Assembly (NCBI GenBank): GCA_027483605.1
Contig: JAIXUE010000002.1
Coordinates: 44,800 to 108,799 of the forward strand
Direction: 5' to 3'
Origin: Cryomorphaceae bacterium
GTDB taxonomy: Bacteria; Bacteroidota; Bacteroidia; Flavobacteriales_D; Crocinitomicaceae
Length of the DNA: 64,000 bases
In this document: positions 51,608-60,163 of the stretch, one piece after another
Position numbering within the stretch: the stretch's first letter is position 1
Layout of the letters: each line of letters starts with the position of its first letter
The notes under the pieces: generated by a model
Told to the model about the DNA's origin: nothing
The model's database searches: none
Seen by the model: only the letters and a program-made list of their open reading frames with translations
Program-made: the position numbers and the translations under genes

Positions 51608-53899
51608 TTGTCGAAGACCAAATACCTCTTGCCCATCCTTTTTTTTGCGTTTCAGCTGTTTGCACAGGAACGTCAGCGGGTTGGTGTGGTCTTGAGTGGT
51701 GGAGGTGCCTCGGGTGTAGCCCATGTAGGGGTGCTCAAGGCGCTCGAACAATATCAAATCCCGATTGATTACATCGTAGGTACTTCTGCAGGCGCGCTCG
51801 TTGGCGCCATGTATGCCAGCGGCTATTCTCCTGCAGAAATCGAAGCTTATGTGCTTTCTGAATCTTTTCAGCTGATGGTCAAGGGACAAGAAGAGGCACA
51901 TCAGCAATTCTTGTTTTACCAAGATGCCACGAATGCCTCTATGTTTAATTTTGCGCTTTCCCAGGACAGCATTCTCCAAAAGTCCTTGCCACTTGCTTTG
52001 ATCGATCCAACCTTTCTCGATTTTGAGATGCTCAAAATATTTGGCCGCACGAGCGTATCCGTCCAAGATAATTTCGATCAGCTCTTTATCCCTTATCGCT
52101 GTGTGGCCTCAGCTGTGGAATCCAAAAAAAGTGTCACATTTTCGAAGGGTAAACTCAATCAAGTGGTGCGTGCCTCCATGACTTTTCCGCTATACCTCAA
52201 TCCTATTCGGATCGATGGCGTCTTGTATTTCGATGGCGGCCTCTACAATAACTTTCCTATCGACGTTTTATACAACGATTTTCAGCCTGATTTCATTATT
52301 GGCAGCAATGTTTCCAAGAATTTGGCCCCGGTTTCGGAACGCGATTTTTTTGGTTTGCTCACAAGCATGATGACCACCCCGACGAACTATGCGATGCCCT
52401 GCTCAGAGGGTATTATAATTGAGCCCAATACGCAAGTCGGAACTTTTGATTTTGCCGATGTACAGCAAGCCATTCAAGATGGTTACACTGCAACAGTTGC
52501 TCAAATCGATGGCATTTTAAAATATGTTTCTTATCGCACCGACACCATAGCACTCGCGCAACAAAGACAACTTTTTAAAAAGAATTTACTTCCCATGCGT
52601 GTGAGTCAAGTACGCGCGAGTTCTGACCGCAAGCAAGATCTTCCATTTGTGCGAGCCTCCATTTTGCCTAATTTTAGCAGGCTTGTGCTCGATAGCAGCG
52701 CACTTGAAAAACGTTATTTCAGGACACTTTCTTCACCCTATTTTAGTTTTGTTGCTCCGTTACTCGAAAAACGTCCAGATTCAAGTCTGGTTTTGCGCCT
52801 TAAAGTCAATAAAGCCAATGCGTTTCGCGTAGATTTCGGCGGCATCATGTCTTCGCGCGCAATCAATACTGGATATCTTAGTTTGGCGTATAGAAGAGCA
52901 GGCTATATTGGCCAGCGCTTAGAGCTTGCATCTTACTTCGGGAAATTTTATGGCTCTGGAAAGGTTCATTATGAAATTGTGATACCTGGAAGTATTCCAA
53001 TTTCCTTGAGTGCCTATTTGGTACTGAATCGCTGGGATTACTTCAAGAGTTTTGCCACTTTTTACGAAGATGTCAAACCGTCATTTTTGGTGCAAGAGGA
53101 ACGTTATTCAGGATTACAACTCAAAATACCAACCGGCAACCACGCGGTGCTTACCGCCAATACACGCATATTTTGGTTAGACGACTCCTATTATCAGACG
53201 GCAAATTTCACTAAAGAAGATACCGCAGATTACACTTCTTTTATCGGCGAGAGCATTCGTTTGGCCTACACCAAAAATACGCTCAACCGCAAGCAGTTTG
53301 CTAGTTCAGGAAGTTTTCTTGAATGCAAGGCGAGTTACGTAATGGGCCGCGAGTTGACTTTTCCAGGATCTACCTCACTTTTAGACGATACCATTACAAA
53401 AAAGCACCGTTGGCTCAGTATTCAACTTGAATTCTTGAGTTTTCCTTTTCAAAAAAAACAGGTAGTCAATTGGGGGCTTCATTTCAAAACGGTACTTAAT
53501 AGCCAGTCTTTATTTGCCAATTATACCGCGAGTATGCTTGCCTTACCGGGTCTCAATGTCTTGCCAGATCTCGATGCTTATTTTATAACGGCTTATCGAT
53601 CCACACAATATGCTTGTTTGGGCACACAATTCGTTGTCAGCCCACTGAAAAACATAGACCTGAGACTAGACGCCTATCTATTTTTACCCATTATTCAGTT
53701 GGTACTCAATCCGGATGGTACCTTTACATATGCCAAGGCCCTTGATGGCCGAAGTATTTTAGCCGCAGGCCATTTCATTTACCATTCACCTGTGGGGCCC
53801 GTTCGGGCCACGCTCAATTACTTACCAAAATATGCCCAGCCCTTTCAATTTCAATTGAGTTTTGGCTATTTATTATTTAATGAACGCGCAATTCGCTAA
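51608..53899 (+). CDS. Patatin-like phospholipase fused to an Omp85-type barrel (PlpD-like)
   Basis: From the TTG at 51608 the protein is 763 residues. This start gives a proper signal peptide (S-K-T-K-Y-L-L-P then F-A-Q), while the longer frame's ATG at 51548 lies upstream of the predicted transcript start. The patatin domain (about 24-300) has the oxyanion motif G-G-G-A-S-G near 32-36, the nucleophile Ser60 in G-T-S-A-G and Asp209 in F-D-G-G. After a POTRA-like linker, the C-terminal half is a surface-antigen-type barrel. This is the type Vd (PlpD) architecture: a lipase carried to the surface by its own barrel. Confidence 0.9.
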   Translation: MSKTKYLLPILFFAFQLFAQERQRVGVVLSGGGASGVAHVGVLKALEQYQIPIDYIVGTSAGALVGAMYASGYSPAEIEAYVLSESFQLMVKGQEEAHQQFLFYQDATNASMFNFALSQDSILQKSLPLALIDPTFLDFEMLKIFGRTSVSVQDNFDQLFIPYRCVASAVESKKSVTFSKGKLNQVVRASMTFPLYLNPIRIDGVLYFDGGLYNNFPIDVLYNDFQPDFIIGSNVSKNLAPVSERDFFGLLTSMMTTPTNYAMPCSEGIIIEPNTQVGTFDFADVQQAIQDGYTATVAQIDGILKYVSYRTDTIALAQQRQLFKKNLLPMRVSQVRASSDRKQDLPFVRASILPNFSRLVLDSSALEKRYFRTLSSPYFSFVAPLLEKRPDSSLVLRLKVNKANAFRVDFGGIMSSRAINTGYLSLAYRRAGYIGQRLELASYFGKFYGSGKVHYEIVIPGSIPISLSAYLVLNRWDYFKSFATFYEDVKPSFLVQEERYSGLQLKIPTGNHAVLTANTRIFWLDDSYYQTANFTKEDTADYTSFIGESIRLAYTKNTLNRKQFASSGSFLECKASYVMGRELTFPGSTSLLDDTITKKHRWLSIQLEFLSFPFQKKQVVNWGLHFKTVLNSQSLFANYTASMLALPGLNVLPDLDAYFITAYRSTQYACLGTQFVVSPLKNIDLRLDAYLFLPIIQLVLNPDGTFTYAKALDGRSILAAGHFIYHSPVGPVRATLNYLPKYAQPFQFQLSFGYLLFNERAIR

Positions 53900-53903
53900 A
53901 AAC

Positions 53904-54971
53904 ATGACAAACAAATTTATCCTCAACGGTATTCAGCAAATGGGCATAGGTGTGCCAGATGTACAAGGAATTTGGTCTTGGTACCGCCAAGCATTTGGAC
54001 TCGACGTCCGTATTTTTGAAGAAGCGGCGCCCGCTCCGCTCATGACACGTTATACTGGTGGGGTAGTGCACCATCGCACAGCTACATTGGCCTTGAATAT
54101 GGCTGGTGGTGGCGGTTTTGAGATATGGCAGTTCACCTCCCGATCTACCGAAAAAGCTACATTTGAGCCACAGCTTGGCGACTACGGCGTGTTTGTTTGT
54201 AAAATCAAATCCGAAGATGTACGCCATACCCAACAGCATTTGGCGCAAATGGGTGCAAATGTGAGTGCTGCGCATCAAGACCCTGCAGGCCGCTGGACCT
54301 GTTATGTCCAAGATCCGAATGGCAATTATTTTCAAATTGTTGAGGGTCGTTCATGGTTTGGCGCCTCCAAGCATCCTTCTAAATGTGGTGGAGTTGCAGG
54401 GGCTGTAATTGGCGTTTCAGATATGGAAAAAAGCCTGCGTTTTTACCAAGATTTGCTCGGTTATGAGCAAAAAGTCTATGATGAAGCACAAGTTTTTGCC
54501 GATTTTGATTTCTTACCAAGAGGGAAGGAAGCGTTCCGAAGAGCGTTGTTGACCCATCCAAAAGTGCGCGGTGGCTACTTTGCACAACTATTGGGAATTA
54601 CGGAAATTGAATTGGTCGAGTTGAGTTCAAAAACAGGCGCAAGAACCATCTTTGAAAATCGTTTCTGGGGAGACTGGGGCTTTATTCACCTTTGCTTTGA
54701 TGTGCAAGGCATGAACGCACTCAAGGACCGCTGTGTTGAATTTGGGACCCCGTTTACAGTAGATTCAGATAACTCTTTTGACATGGGCGAAGCCGCTGGT
54801 CGTTTTGCTTATATCGAGGATCCGGATGGCTACTGGATTGAATTTGTAGAAACACATAAAGTGCCTATTTTCAAGAAACTCGGTCTTTATTTGAACCTCA
54901 AGCAAGGCCGCGCGCCGAAGCATCTGCCCAAATGGATGCTCAAGGCTTTGGGGCTCAATCGGGTAAAATAA
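53904..54971 (+). CDS. Two-domain VOC (glyoxalase/dioxygenase-fold) protein
   Basis: The 355-residue protein (start at M-T-N-K-F-I-L-N-G-I, 4 bases after the patatin stop) has two vicinal-oxygen-chelate domains, about 8-140 and 155-300. Each opens with the fold's standard strand (M-G-I-G-V-P-D-V and A-V-I-G-V-S-D-M-E-K-S) and closes on D-P-N-G-N-Y-F-Q-I-V-E or D-P-D-G-Y-W-I-E-F-V-E, with Glu as a metal ligand. The family covers glyoxalases, dioxygenases and resistance proteins, and the substrate cannot be told. A basic tail of about 45 residues follows. The close spacing suggests co-transcription with the lipase. Confidence 0.85.
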   Translation: MTNKFILNGIQQMGIGVPDVQGIWSWYRQAFGLDVRIFEEAAPAPLMTRYTGGVVHHRTATLALNMAGGGGFEIWQFTSRSTEKATFEPQLGDYGVFVCKIKSEDVRHTQQHLAQMGANVSAAHQDPAGRWTCYVQDPNGNYFQIVEGRSWFGASKHPSKCGGVAGAVIGVSDMEKSLRFYQDLLGYEQKVYDEAQVFADFDFLPRGKEAFRRALLTHPKVRGGYFAQLLGITEIELVELSSKTGARTIFENRFWGDWGFIHLCFDVQGMNALKDRCVEFGTPFTVDSDNSFDMGEAAGRFAYIEDPDGYWIEFVETHKVPIFKKLGLYLNLKQGRAPKHLPKWMLKALGLNRVK

Positions 54972-54993
54972 GTTTTAGGTAGTCTTTTTTCTT

Positions 54994-57561
54994 TTAGAGT
55001 AGTCCTTTCACGCGAAGGTATTCATCTAGGCTCTCAATATCAGAAAACAATACTTCTCTGGCTTTGCTGCCTTGAAAAGGCCCAATGATATTCATGCCCT
55101 CTAGCTGGTCTACAATTCTGCCTGCACGGTTATAGCCAAGTTTGAGCTTGCGTTGCAGTAAACTCGCCGAACCTTGCTGATTGATGACCACAATACGGGC
55201 TGAATCTACAAACATGTTGTCGATTTCATTCATGTCGATGTCGCCGCTGGCTTCTGAGCCTTCTGGCACGTATTCTGGCAAGATCAGTGCTTCAGGATAT
55301 GCGCGCTGTGCGCCAATGAAGCTACAAATGTCCTCTACTTCTGGCGTATCGACAAAGCCACATTGTAAGCGCTTCATTTCAGAACCAGTAGAGATGAGCA
55401 TATCACCTCGGCCAATGAGCTGATCTGCACCCGAAGCATCTAGGATGGTGCGCGAATCGATTTTCGATAATACTCTAAATGCAATACGCGCCGGGAAATT
55501 CGCTTTGATCATCCCGGTAATGACGTTCACTGACGGGCGCTGCGTAGCTACAATGAGGTGAATACCAATGGCGCGAGCAAGCTGTGCAATACGGGCAATT
55601 GGGTGCTCAACTTCTTTGCCGGCCGTCATGATGAGGTCTGCAAATTCGTCGATAAGTACCACAATGTACGGCAGGTAGCGGTGACCTTTTTCTGGATTCA
55701 AACGTCGGCCAATGAACTTAGCGTTGTATTCTTTGATGGTCCTGACGCTGGCATCTTTCAATAATTCATAACGCTCGTCCATTTCAATACACAAGGAGTT
55801 GAGGGTATTGACGACTTTCGAGGTGTCAGTAATGATCGCATCTTCTTCGCCGGGAAGTTTGGCCAAGAAGTGACGTTCAATTTTATTGAATAAGGTCAAT
55901 TCCACTTTCTTCGGATCGACCAAAACAAACTTGACCTGTGCGGGATGCTTTTTGTATAGAATGGAAATCAGAATGGCATTTAAGCCTACGGATTTCCCTT
56001 GCCCAGTGGCACCAGCTACCAATAAGTGGGGCATTTTGGTCAAATCAAATACGTAAGTTTCATTAGTTATGGTTTTGCCCATAACAATTGGAAGCTCTCC
56101 GTCGAAATGCTGGAATTTATCTGAGGCGATGAGCGAGCGCATCGAGACCATTTCTGGATTAGAATTCGGTACTTCAATACCAATGGTTCCTTTTCCTGGG
56201 ATAGGCGCAATGATGCGAATACCAAGTGCAGACAGGCTGAGTGCGATGTCATCTTCTAGGTTCTTAATTTTTGAAATCCGTACACCTGGCGCGGGTACAA
56301 TCTCGTAGAGTGTAACGGTAGGTCCGACTGTTGCTTTGATTTTTGCAATATCGATTTTATAATGGGAAAGCGTTTCGACAATGCGGTCTTTGTTGTTTTC
56401 AAGTTCTTCTTTGCTCACCGATACGCCGCTGGAAACATAATCTTTCATGAGTTCAAGTGGCGGCAGGAGATAGCCTTCAAGGTCTTTTGTAGGGTCGTAT
56501 TCGCCGTGCTCACTGACCAATTGGCTGGCTAAGATGTCTTCATCGGCAACCGGAAGCTTAACAGGCGGCTCAACTAAGGGATCTTCTCCAAGTTCGATTT
56601 CAAAATCTGAACTAAAGGTGTTTTCTTCAATAGGAGGCGCAAGTGGAATCTCTTTTTTGACTTGCACAATGAGTTCACTTTCTTCGTCAAAAATATCGTC
56701 GTCGTCGTCGCCGTCGTCAAAAACGACTGGTTGCGAGATGTCGTCGGTTTTGATTTGGTCTTCTTTGATCGTGTTTACTACATAGATATCGTCATATGGC
56801 GCTGCGGCATCGGCAAACTGCTCGCTTGTTTCGCTTTCGGCGCTTGCTGTTGGGCCAAATAAGCGCTGAAGCAGGGCGCGGTAGTTGGGGCTAAACTGCA
56901 AGGAGGTCAGGACAAAAAAGGCAATGACATGCATGAAGAGCGTGCCGAAGCCACCAAAGGTGAGCTGTAGCCATTCATTGGTAAAAAAACCAAAGGCACC
57001 TCCTGCATAACTAATTTGCGGACTAAAGAAACCTAAGAAAATAGAACCCCAAAGCATGTAGCTGATGACAATACTAGTGGTGCGTGCTAAAGGTACCAAT
57101 GCCGCGCCAAACAAAATCTTGAAGCCACTAACAAATAAGAGAAACACCAGGCCAAAAGAGGTCAGGCCAAATCCTCTGTGGATGAGTAGGTGAGAGGTCC
57201 AGGCGCCAAATTTACCCAGCCAGTTTTCCACAGGCGGTAAGTCAGAATTAAAGATATAAGCCACAAAACTGCGGTTCATGAGTTGGTCTTGATCTTTGGC
57301 CCAAGTAAACAGGTAAGAGACACAAGCCAAAAATAAATAGATGCTCAACAAACTCAGGACGGCACCTGTAAATAACTTGATTTTAGGGAGATTAAGGCGT
57401 TCGCTTAAACCTATTTTAGGTAAGTTTTTGCTTGTTGCTTCTTTTGTTTCTTTCGGACGCAGCGTTTCTTCTTCGCGTTTTTTGGACCTAGCACCGCCTG
57501 TTTCTTCGGTTTTTGGAGTAGGTTTTACGGCTGATTTAGGGATGTATTCGTTTTCTTCCAT
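54994..57561 (-). CDS. ftsK: DNA translocase FtsK
   Basis: FtsK pumps chromosome ends through the septum at division. The 855-residue protein has a charged N-terminus, about four or five membrane helices (about 55-240), an acidic linker (about 265-370) and the RecA-type motor with Walker A G-A-T-G-Q-G-K-S near 515 and Walker B V-V-L-I-D-E-F-A-D near 640. The gamma winged helix follows at the C-terminus (Q-G-S-A-S-L-L-Q-R-K-L-K-L-G-Y near 795), which reads DNA polarity sequences. It is convergent with the VOC gene. Confidence 0.96.
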   Translation of the reverse strand: MEENEYIPKSAVKPTPKTEETGGARSKKREEETLRPKETKEATSKNLPKIGLSERLNLPKIKLFTGAVLSLLSIYLFLACVSYLFTWAKDQDQLMNRSFVAYIFNSDLPPVENWLGKFGAWTSHLLIHRGFGLTSFGLVFLLFVSGFKILFGAALVPLARTTSIVISYMLWGSIFLGFFSPQISYAGGAFGFFTNEWLQLTFGGFGTLFMHVIAFFVLTSLQFSPNYRALLQRLFGPTASAESETSEQFADAAAPYDDIYVVNTIKEDQIKTDDISQPVVFDDGDDDDDIFDEESELIVQVKKEIPLAPPIEENTFSSDFEIELGEDPLVEPPVKLPVADEDILASQLVSEHGEYDPTKDLEGYLLPPLELMKDYVSSGVSVSKEELENNKDRIVETLSHYKIDIAKIKATVGPTVTLYEIVPAPGVRISKIKNLEDDIALSLSALGIRIIAPIPGKGTIGIEVPNSNPEMVSMRSLIASDKFQHFDGELPIVMGKTITNETYVFDLTKMPHLLVAGATGQGKSVGLNAILISILYKKHPAQVKFVLVDPKKVELTLFNKIERHFLAKLPGEEDAIITDTSKVVNTLNSLCIEMDERYELLKDASVRTIKEYNAKFIGRRLNPEKGHRYLPYIVVLIDEFADLIMTAGKEVEHPIARIAQLARAIGIHLIVATQRPSVNVITGMIKANFPARIAFRVLSKIDSRTILDASGADQLIGRGDMLISTGSEMKRLQCGFVDTPEVEDICSFIGAQRAYPEALILPEYVPEGSEASGDIDMNEIDNMFVDSARIVVINQQGSASLLQRKLKLGYNRAGRIVDQLEGMNIIGPFQGSKAREVLFSDIESLDEYLRVKGLL

Positions 57562-57624
57562 GAGGCTTTAGCGTCTAATGAAACGAAAATACAGCAAAGG
57601 GGTACATGAAAATTGAAACAAGAG

Positions 57625-57632
57625 CAAACCTA
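57625..57632 (-). promoter_or_regulatory. -7 box upstream of ftsK
   Basis: TAGGTTTG on the minus strand matches TAnnTTTG, 63 bases upstream of the ftsK start; no -33 element. Confidence 0.35.
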
Positions 57633-57650
57633 TAAACAGCAAGCTGTTAG

Positions 57651-58286
57651 TTAATCTTGATCGGGGCTGTTTTGATTGGTTTGCGACCACTCCAAAAAGG
57701 CCTTCAAGGGCAGTACTTTGTATTTTTTTTCCGGTACAAATAAGGAAAATGGGGGTTGTTGGAAGTCGATTTTTTGCAACTCAAAGGCCATGTAGCCAAA
57801 GTCGGTAGGAATTTGCCCTTTAACAGGCAAGCCCGGCGCTCCTTTGAGTCCAACAAAATAGTGGGCAGGTATTGATTTTGAATAGTAAAGCAATACATTT
57901 CTATCTGAATATGCTAAATTGGCTTCCCTGCATTTGAGCCCGGCAATCTGTTGCCATTTTCTGTTTTTGTGCAGTTGGTAAGGGTCTTCTGCTTTGGACG
58001 TGTCATTGATTTGAATGGCAAAAAATTGTCCATCTATCTCAATAAGAGAGAGTAATTTATGTTTGGGTAAATGATGTATGCTTTCTTGTTTCTTTCCGTC
58101 GGACATCAGGTAGTTGTACCGAACCAAAGAATCTAAGGCATAAATAAAAAGCTTTCCTTCAATGGTGTCTTTGTTCAGGAGGTCTACGGATACCAAATTA
58201 TACTCTAAACGACCAATAAATGGTTTTTGCGCCATTAAGAGTTGGGTGAGGACACTAAACAAGAAAAGAGAGACAAACTTCAGCAT
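57651..58286 (-). CDS. GLPGLI-family exported protein
   Basis: The 211-residue protein starts at the ATG at 58286 (the longer frame would use a TTG two codons upstream, inside the -7 box). It has a signal peptide ending L-L-M-A-Q and the family hallmark near residue 155, here L-K-G-A-P-G-L-P-V, preceded by K-C-R-E-A near 124 and P-A-H-Y-F-V-G. GLPGLI proteins are common in Bacteroidota and have no known function. The product lacks a lipobox, so it should be periplasmic. It is divergent from a lipoprotein gene with overlapping promoter elements. Confidence 0.82.
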   Translation of the reverse strand: MLKFVSLFLFSVLTQLLMAQKPFIGRLEYNLVSVDLLNKDTIEGKLFIYALDSLVRYNYLMSDGKKQESIHHLPKHKLLSLIEIDGQFFAIQINDTSKAEDPYQLHKNRKWQQIAGLKCREANLAYSDRNVLLYYSKSIPAHYFVGLKGAPGLPVKGQIPTDFGYMAFELQKIDFQQPPFSLFVPEKKYKVLPLKAFLEWSQTNQNSPDQD

Positions 58287-58289
58287 AAA

Positions 58290-58318
58290 CAAAGCTAAGA
58301 ATACTTATTTTTAAACAA
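58290..58318 (-). promoter_or_regulatory. Promoter for the GLPGLI gene, overlapping the divergent gene's start codon
   Basis: On the minus strand TTG (58316-58318), an 18-base spacer and TAGCTTTG (58290-58297) match the consensus. The -7 box ends 3 bases before the ATG, predicting a leaderless mRNA. The -33 triplet includes the first base of the start codon at 58318. Confidence 0.6.
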
Positions 58319-59172
58319 TGAAAAGCTTTCTGTTTATTTCGAGTTTCCTTGTTTTATTGAGCTGTACAAGTAATGCAACTCAATCAAGCAAAATTCCAAA
58401 AGAAATCAAGCAAGCTGAACGAGATGACTTGAAGGTCGATTTCAACAAATTGTATAGATCCAACTATCCGAATACGGAATTCCTCCAGACTGGCATCTAT
58501 AAAAGCGAAGCCTATTTTCGAGACGAGGATGAGCTCGAGCAGGACTTCTTGAACGATTCTTGGCTCGGTATTTTTAAAACCAAACAAAATTGGTTTTTGC
58601 TTCCAGTGAAGCCTCAGATTGAGACCGTATTTGATGGCATCATCGATGATGCGGAAGCTGATACGGCCAATTGGAGCGGGAAAATCATGCACAGTGCGAT
58701 GAACTGTCGCTATGTGTTGAGAAAGGGGAGTCTTCAGCCCAAACAACTCAAAGTATTGTATGCCGACCGCACTAGCCCAACTTTTCACGATGAAAAATCG
58801 GTATTGCTCCCAGGCGACACACTCAAATATGAAGTCAATGGGCTTCATTATTGGATTTTTGCGAAGGGCCAAAAGCTACCTAAACAAGAGGGATTAGCTG
58901 ACCAACGTTTTGGTCAATATGCGCTTTATCTTGAAACCGACGACCCCAAACAAGAACAAAAAGTACAATTGCTGCGCAGCGTTGACCCATTCTATGAATA
59001 CGGCCCAAACCGACTTGAATGTCTTTTTGTGGGGCTGATCGATGCCGATGCCATTCCCGATCTGATCATCAGCAGCAATTTTGACGGACGTATTTTGTAT
59101 TTATCGGGAAGGGCTAAAGAACAGCGTATTGTTGAGCCTGTTTTTTATGAGCCCATGACGGGCGGCTGCTGA
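58318..59172 (+). CDS. Lipoprotein of unknown function
   Basis: The 284-residue protein has a lipoprotein signal ending L-L-S-C (Cys16) followed by T-S-N-A-T. The mature region is acidic and includes a metal-binding-like D-A-D-A-I-P-D-L-I-I-S near residue 237, which resembles the calcium loop of FG-GAP/VCBS repeats. No catalytic motif is recognised. A weak -7-like TATTTTTA (58306-58313) lies just upstream, within the promoter of the divergent GLPGLI gene, so the two genes may be co-controlled. Confidence 0.78.
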   Translation: MKSFLFISSFLVLLSCTSNATQSSKIPKEIKQAERDDLKVDFNKLYRSNYPNTEFLQTGIYKSEAYFRDEDELEQDFLNDSWLGIFKTKQNWFLLPVKPQIETVFDGIIDDAEADTANWSGKIMHSAMNCRYVLRKGSLQPKQLKVLYADRTSPTFHDEKSVLLPGDTLKYEVNGLHYWIFAKGQKLPKQEGLADQRFGQYALYLETDDPKQEQKVQLLRSVDPFYEYGPNRLECLFVGLIDADAIPDLIISSNFDGRILYLSGRAKEQRIVEPVFYEPMTGGC

Positions 59173-59194
59173 TGCCGCTTTGCTAAAATAGCTT

Positions 59195-59202
59195 TATCTT
59201 TG
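59195..59202 (+). promoter_or_regulatory. -7 box for the arginase-family gene
   Basis: TATCTTTG matches TAnnTTTG. The predicted start near 59208 excludes the longer frame opening at 59202 and supports the ATG at 59226. No -33 TTG at the right distance. Confidence 0.5.
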
Positions 59203-59225
59203 TGCTAGCCCCTAAAGGGTCAATT

Positions 59226-60161
59226 ATGTCAAAAAACATTCATTTTATCTTCAATCCTACCGAATTAGGTGCCGGCACACGCGGGGCTTCACTTGGCCCA
59301 GAGGCCATTCGTGCTGCAGCAAGAACAAAAGGTAGTACGCTCTTTTCTCAACATCCTATTCAGGTGGTAGATCAACACAACGAATTGCTCGACCGCAAGA
59401 GTCCTTTTACTTTTGCCAAAAATATCGACGGACTGAGCCAAGTTTTCGCCTCCCTCGAACAAAACATCACCTCCTGTTTGAATGCGGATTCCTTTCCGCT
59501 GCTTATTTCAGGTGACCACAGTGCTGCCGCAGGTACACTCGCAGCCCTCAAAAAAAATTTTCCTAATCAAAGAATTGGTGTCGTTTGGATAGACGCTCAT
59601 GCAGATATTCACTCGCCTTACACCACACCTTCGGGTAATATTCACGGAATGCCAATTGCAGCTGCGCTCGGTTTGGATCATCTTCATTTGGCCAAGAACG
59701 AACTCGATTCCGACACAATTGCCTATTGGAATAACCTCAAGAGTACTGCTTTTTTACCGCAAGATTTAGTCTATGTTGGTGTTCGCGATACCGAACCGCA
59801 AGAAGACGCCATCATGGCCGAATTAGGCTTGAAAAACTACACGGTTGCCGAACTCCGGAGTACTGGCTTGAACGCTTGCTTAGCTGCCATTTCAGCTCAA
59901 CTTCAAGATTGCGACTTCATTTACGTTTCTTTCGATATCGATAGCATAGATCCAACAGAAACTTCTTATGGCACTGGCACGCCTGTTCCTAACGGCATCT
60001 CTTTTGTTGAAGCCCAAGCGCTGCTCACCTATTTTGCACAAGACCCCAAGACCGTAGCCATTGAAATCGTGGAGGTCAATCCTTGTCTTGACGACGAAAA
60101 AAATAAAATGGCCGAATCCGCTCTAGCCCTCATTGAAAACATCATCAAGCACCTCTCCTAA
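59226..60161 (+). CDS. Arginase/agmatinase-family ureohydrolase
   Basis: The 311-residue enzyme carries the two-manganese site of ureohydrolases: S-G-D-H-S near 95, W-I-D-A-H-A-D-I-H near 120 and S-F-D-I-D-S-I-D-P near 238. The N-terminal L-G-A-G-T-R-G-A-S-L-G-P and T-P-S-G-N-I-H-G-M-P near 134 fit arginase rather than agmatinase, so hydrolysis of arginine to ornithine and urea is likely, though formiminoglutamase is not excluded. It ends 2 bases before argS, an odd pairing of an arginine-consuming and an arginine-using enzyme. Confidence 0.88.
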   Translation: MSKNIHFIFNPTELGAGTRGASLGPEAIRAAARTKGSTLFSQHPIQVVDQHNELLDRKSPFTFAKNIDGLSQVFASLEQNITSCLNADSFPLLISGDHSAAAGTLAALKKNFPNQRIGVVWIDAHADIHSPYTTPSGNIHGMPIAAALGLDHLHLAKNELDSDTIAYWNNLKSTAFLPQDLVYVGVRDTEPQEDAIMAELGLKNYTVAELRSTGLNACLAAISAQLQDCDFIYVSFDIDSIDPTETSYGTGTPVPNGISFVEAQALLTYFAQDPKTVAIEIVEVNPCLDDEKNKMAESALALIENIIKHLS

Positions 60162-60163
60162 AA

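Noticed and set aside
54994..57561. Absence of lolA next to ftsK as a sign of rearrangement
   Set aside because: ftsK and lolA are often neighbours in Bacteroidota, but not always. One missing neighbour is weak evidence, and lolA could be elsewhere in the genome.
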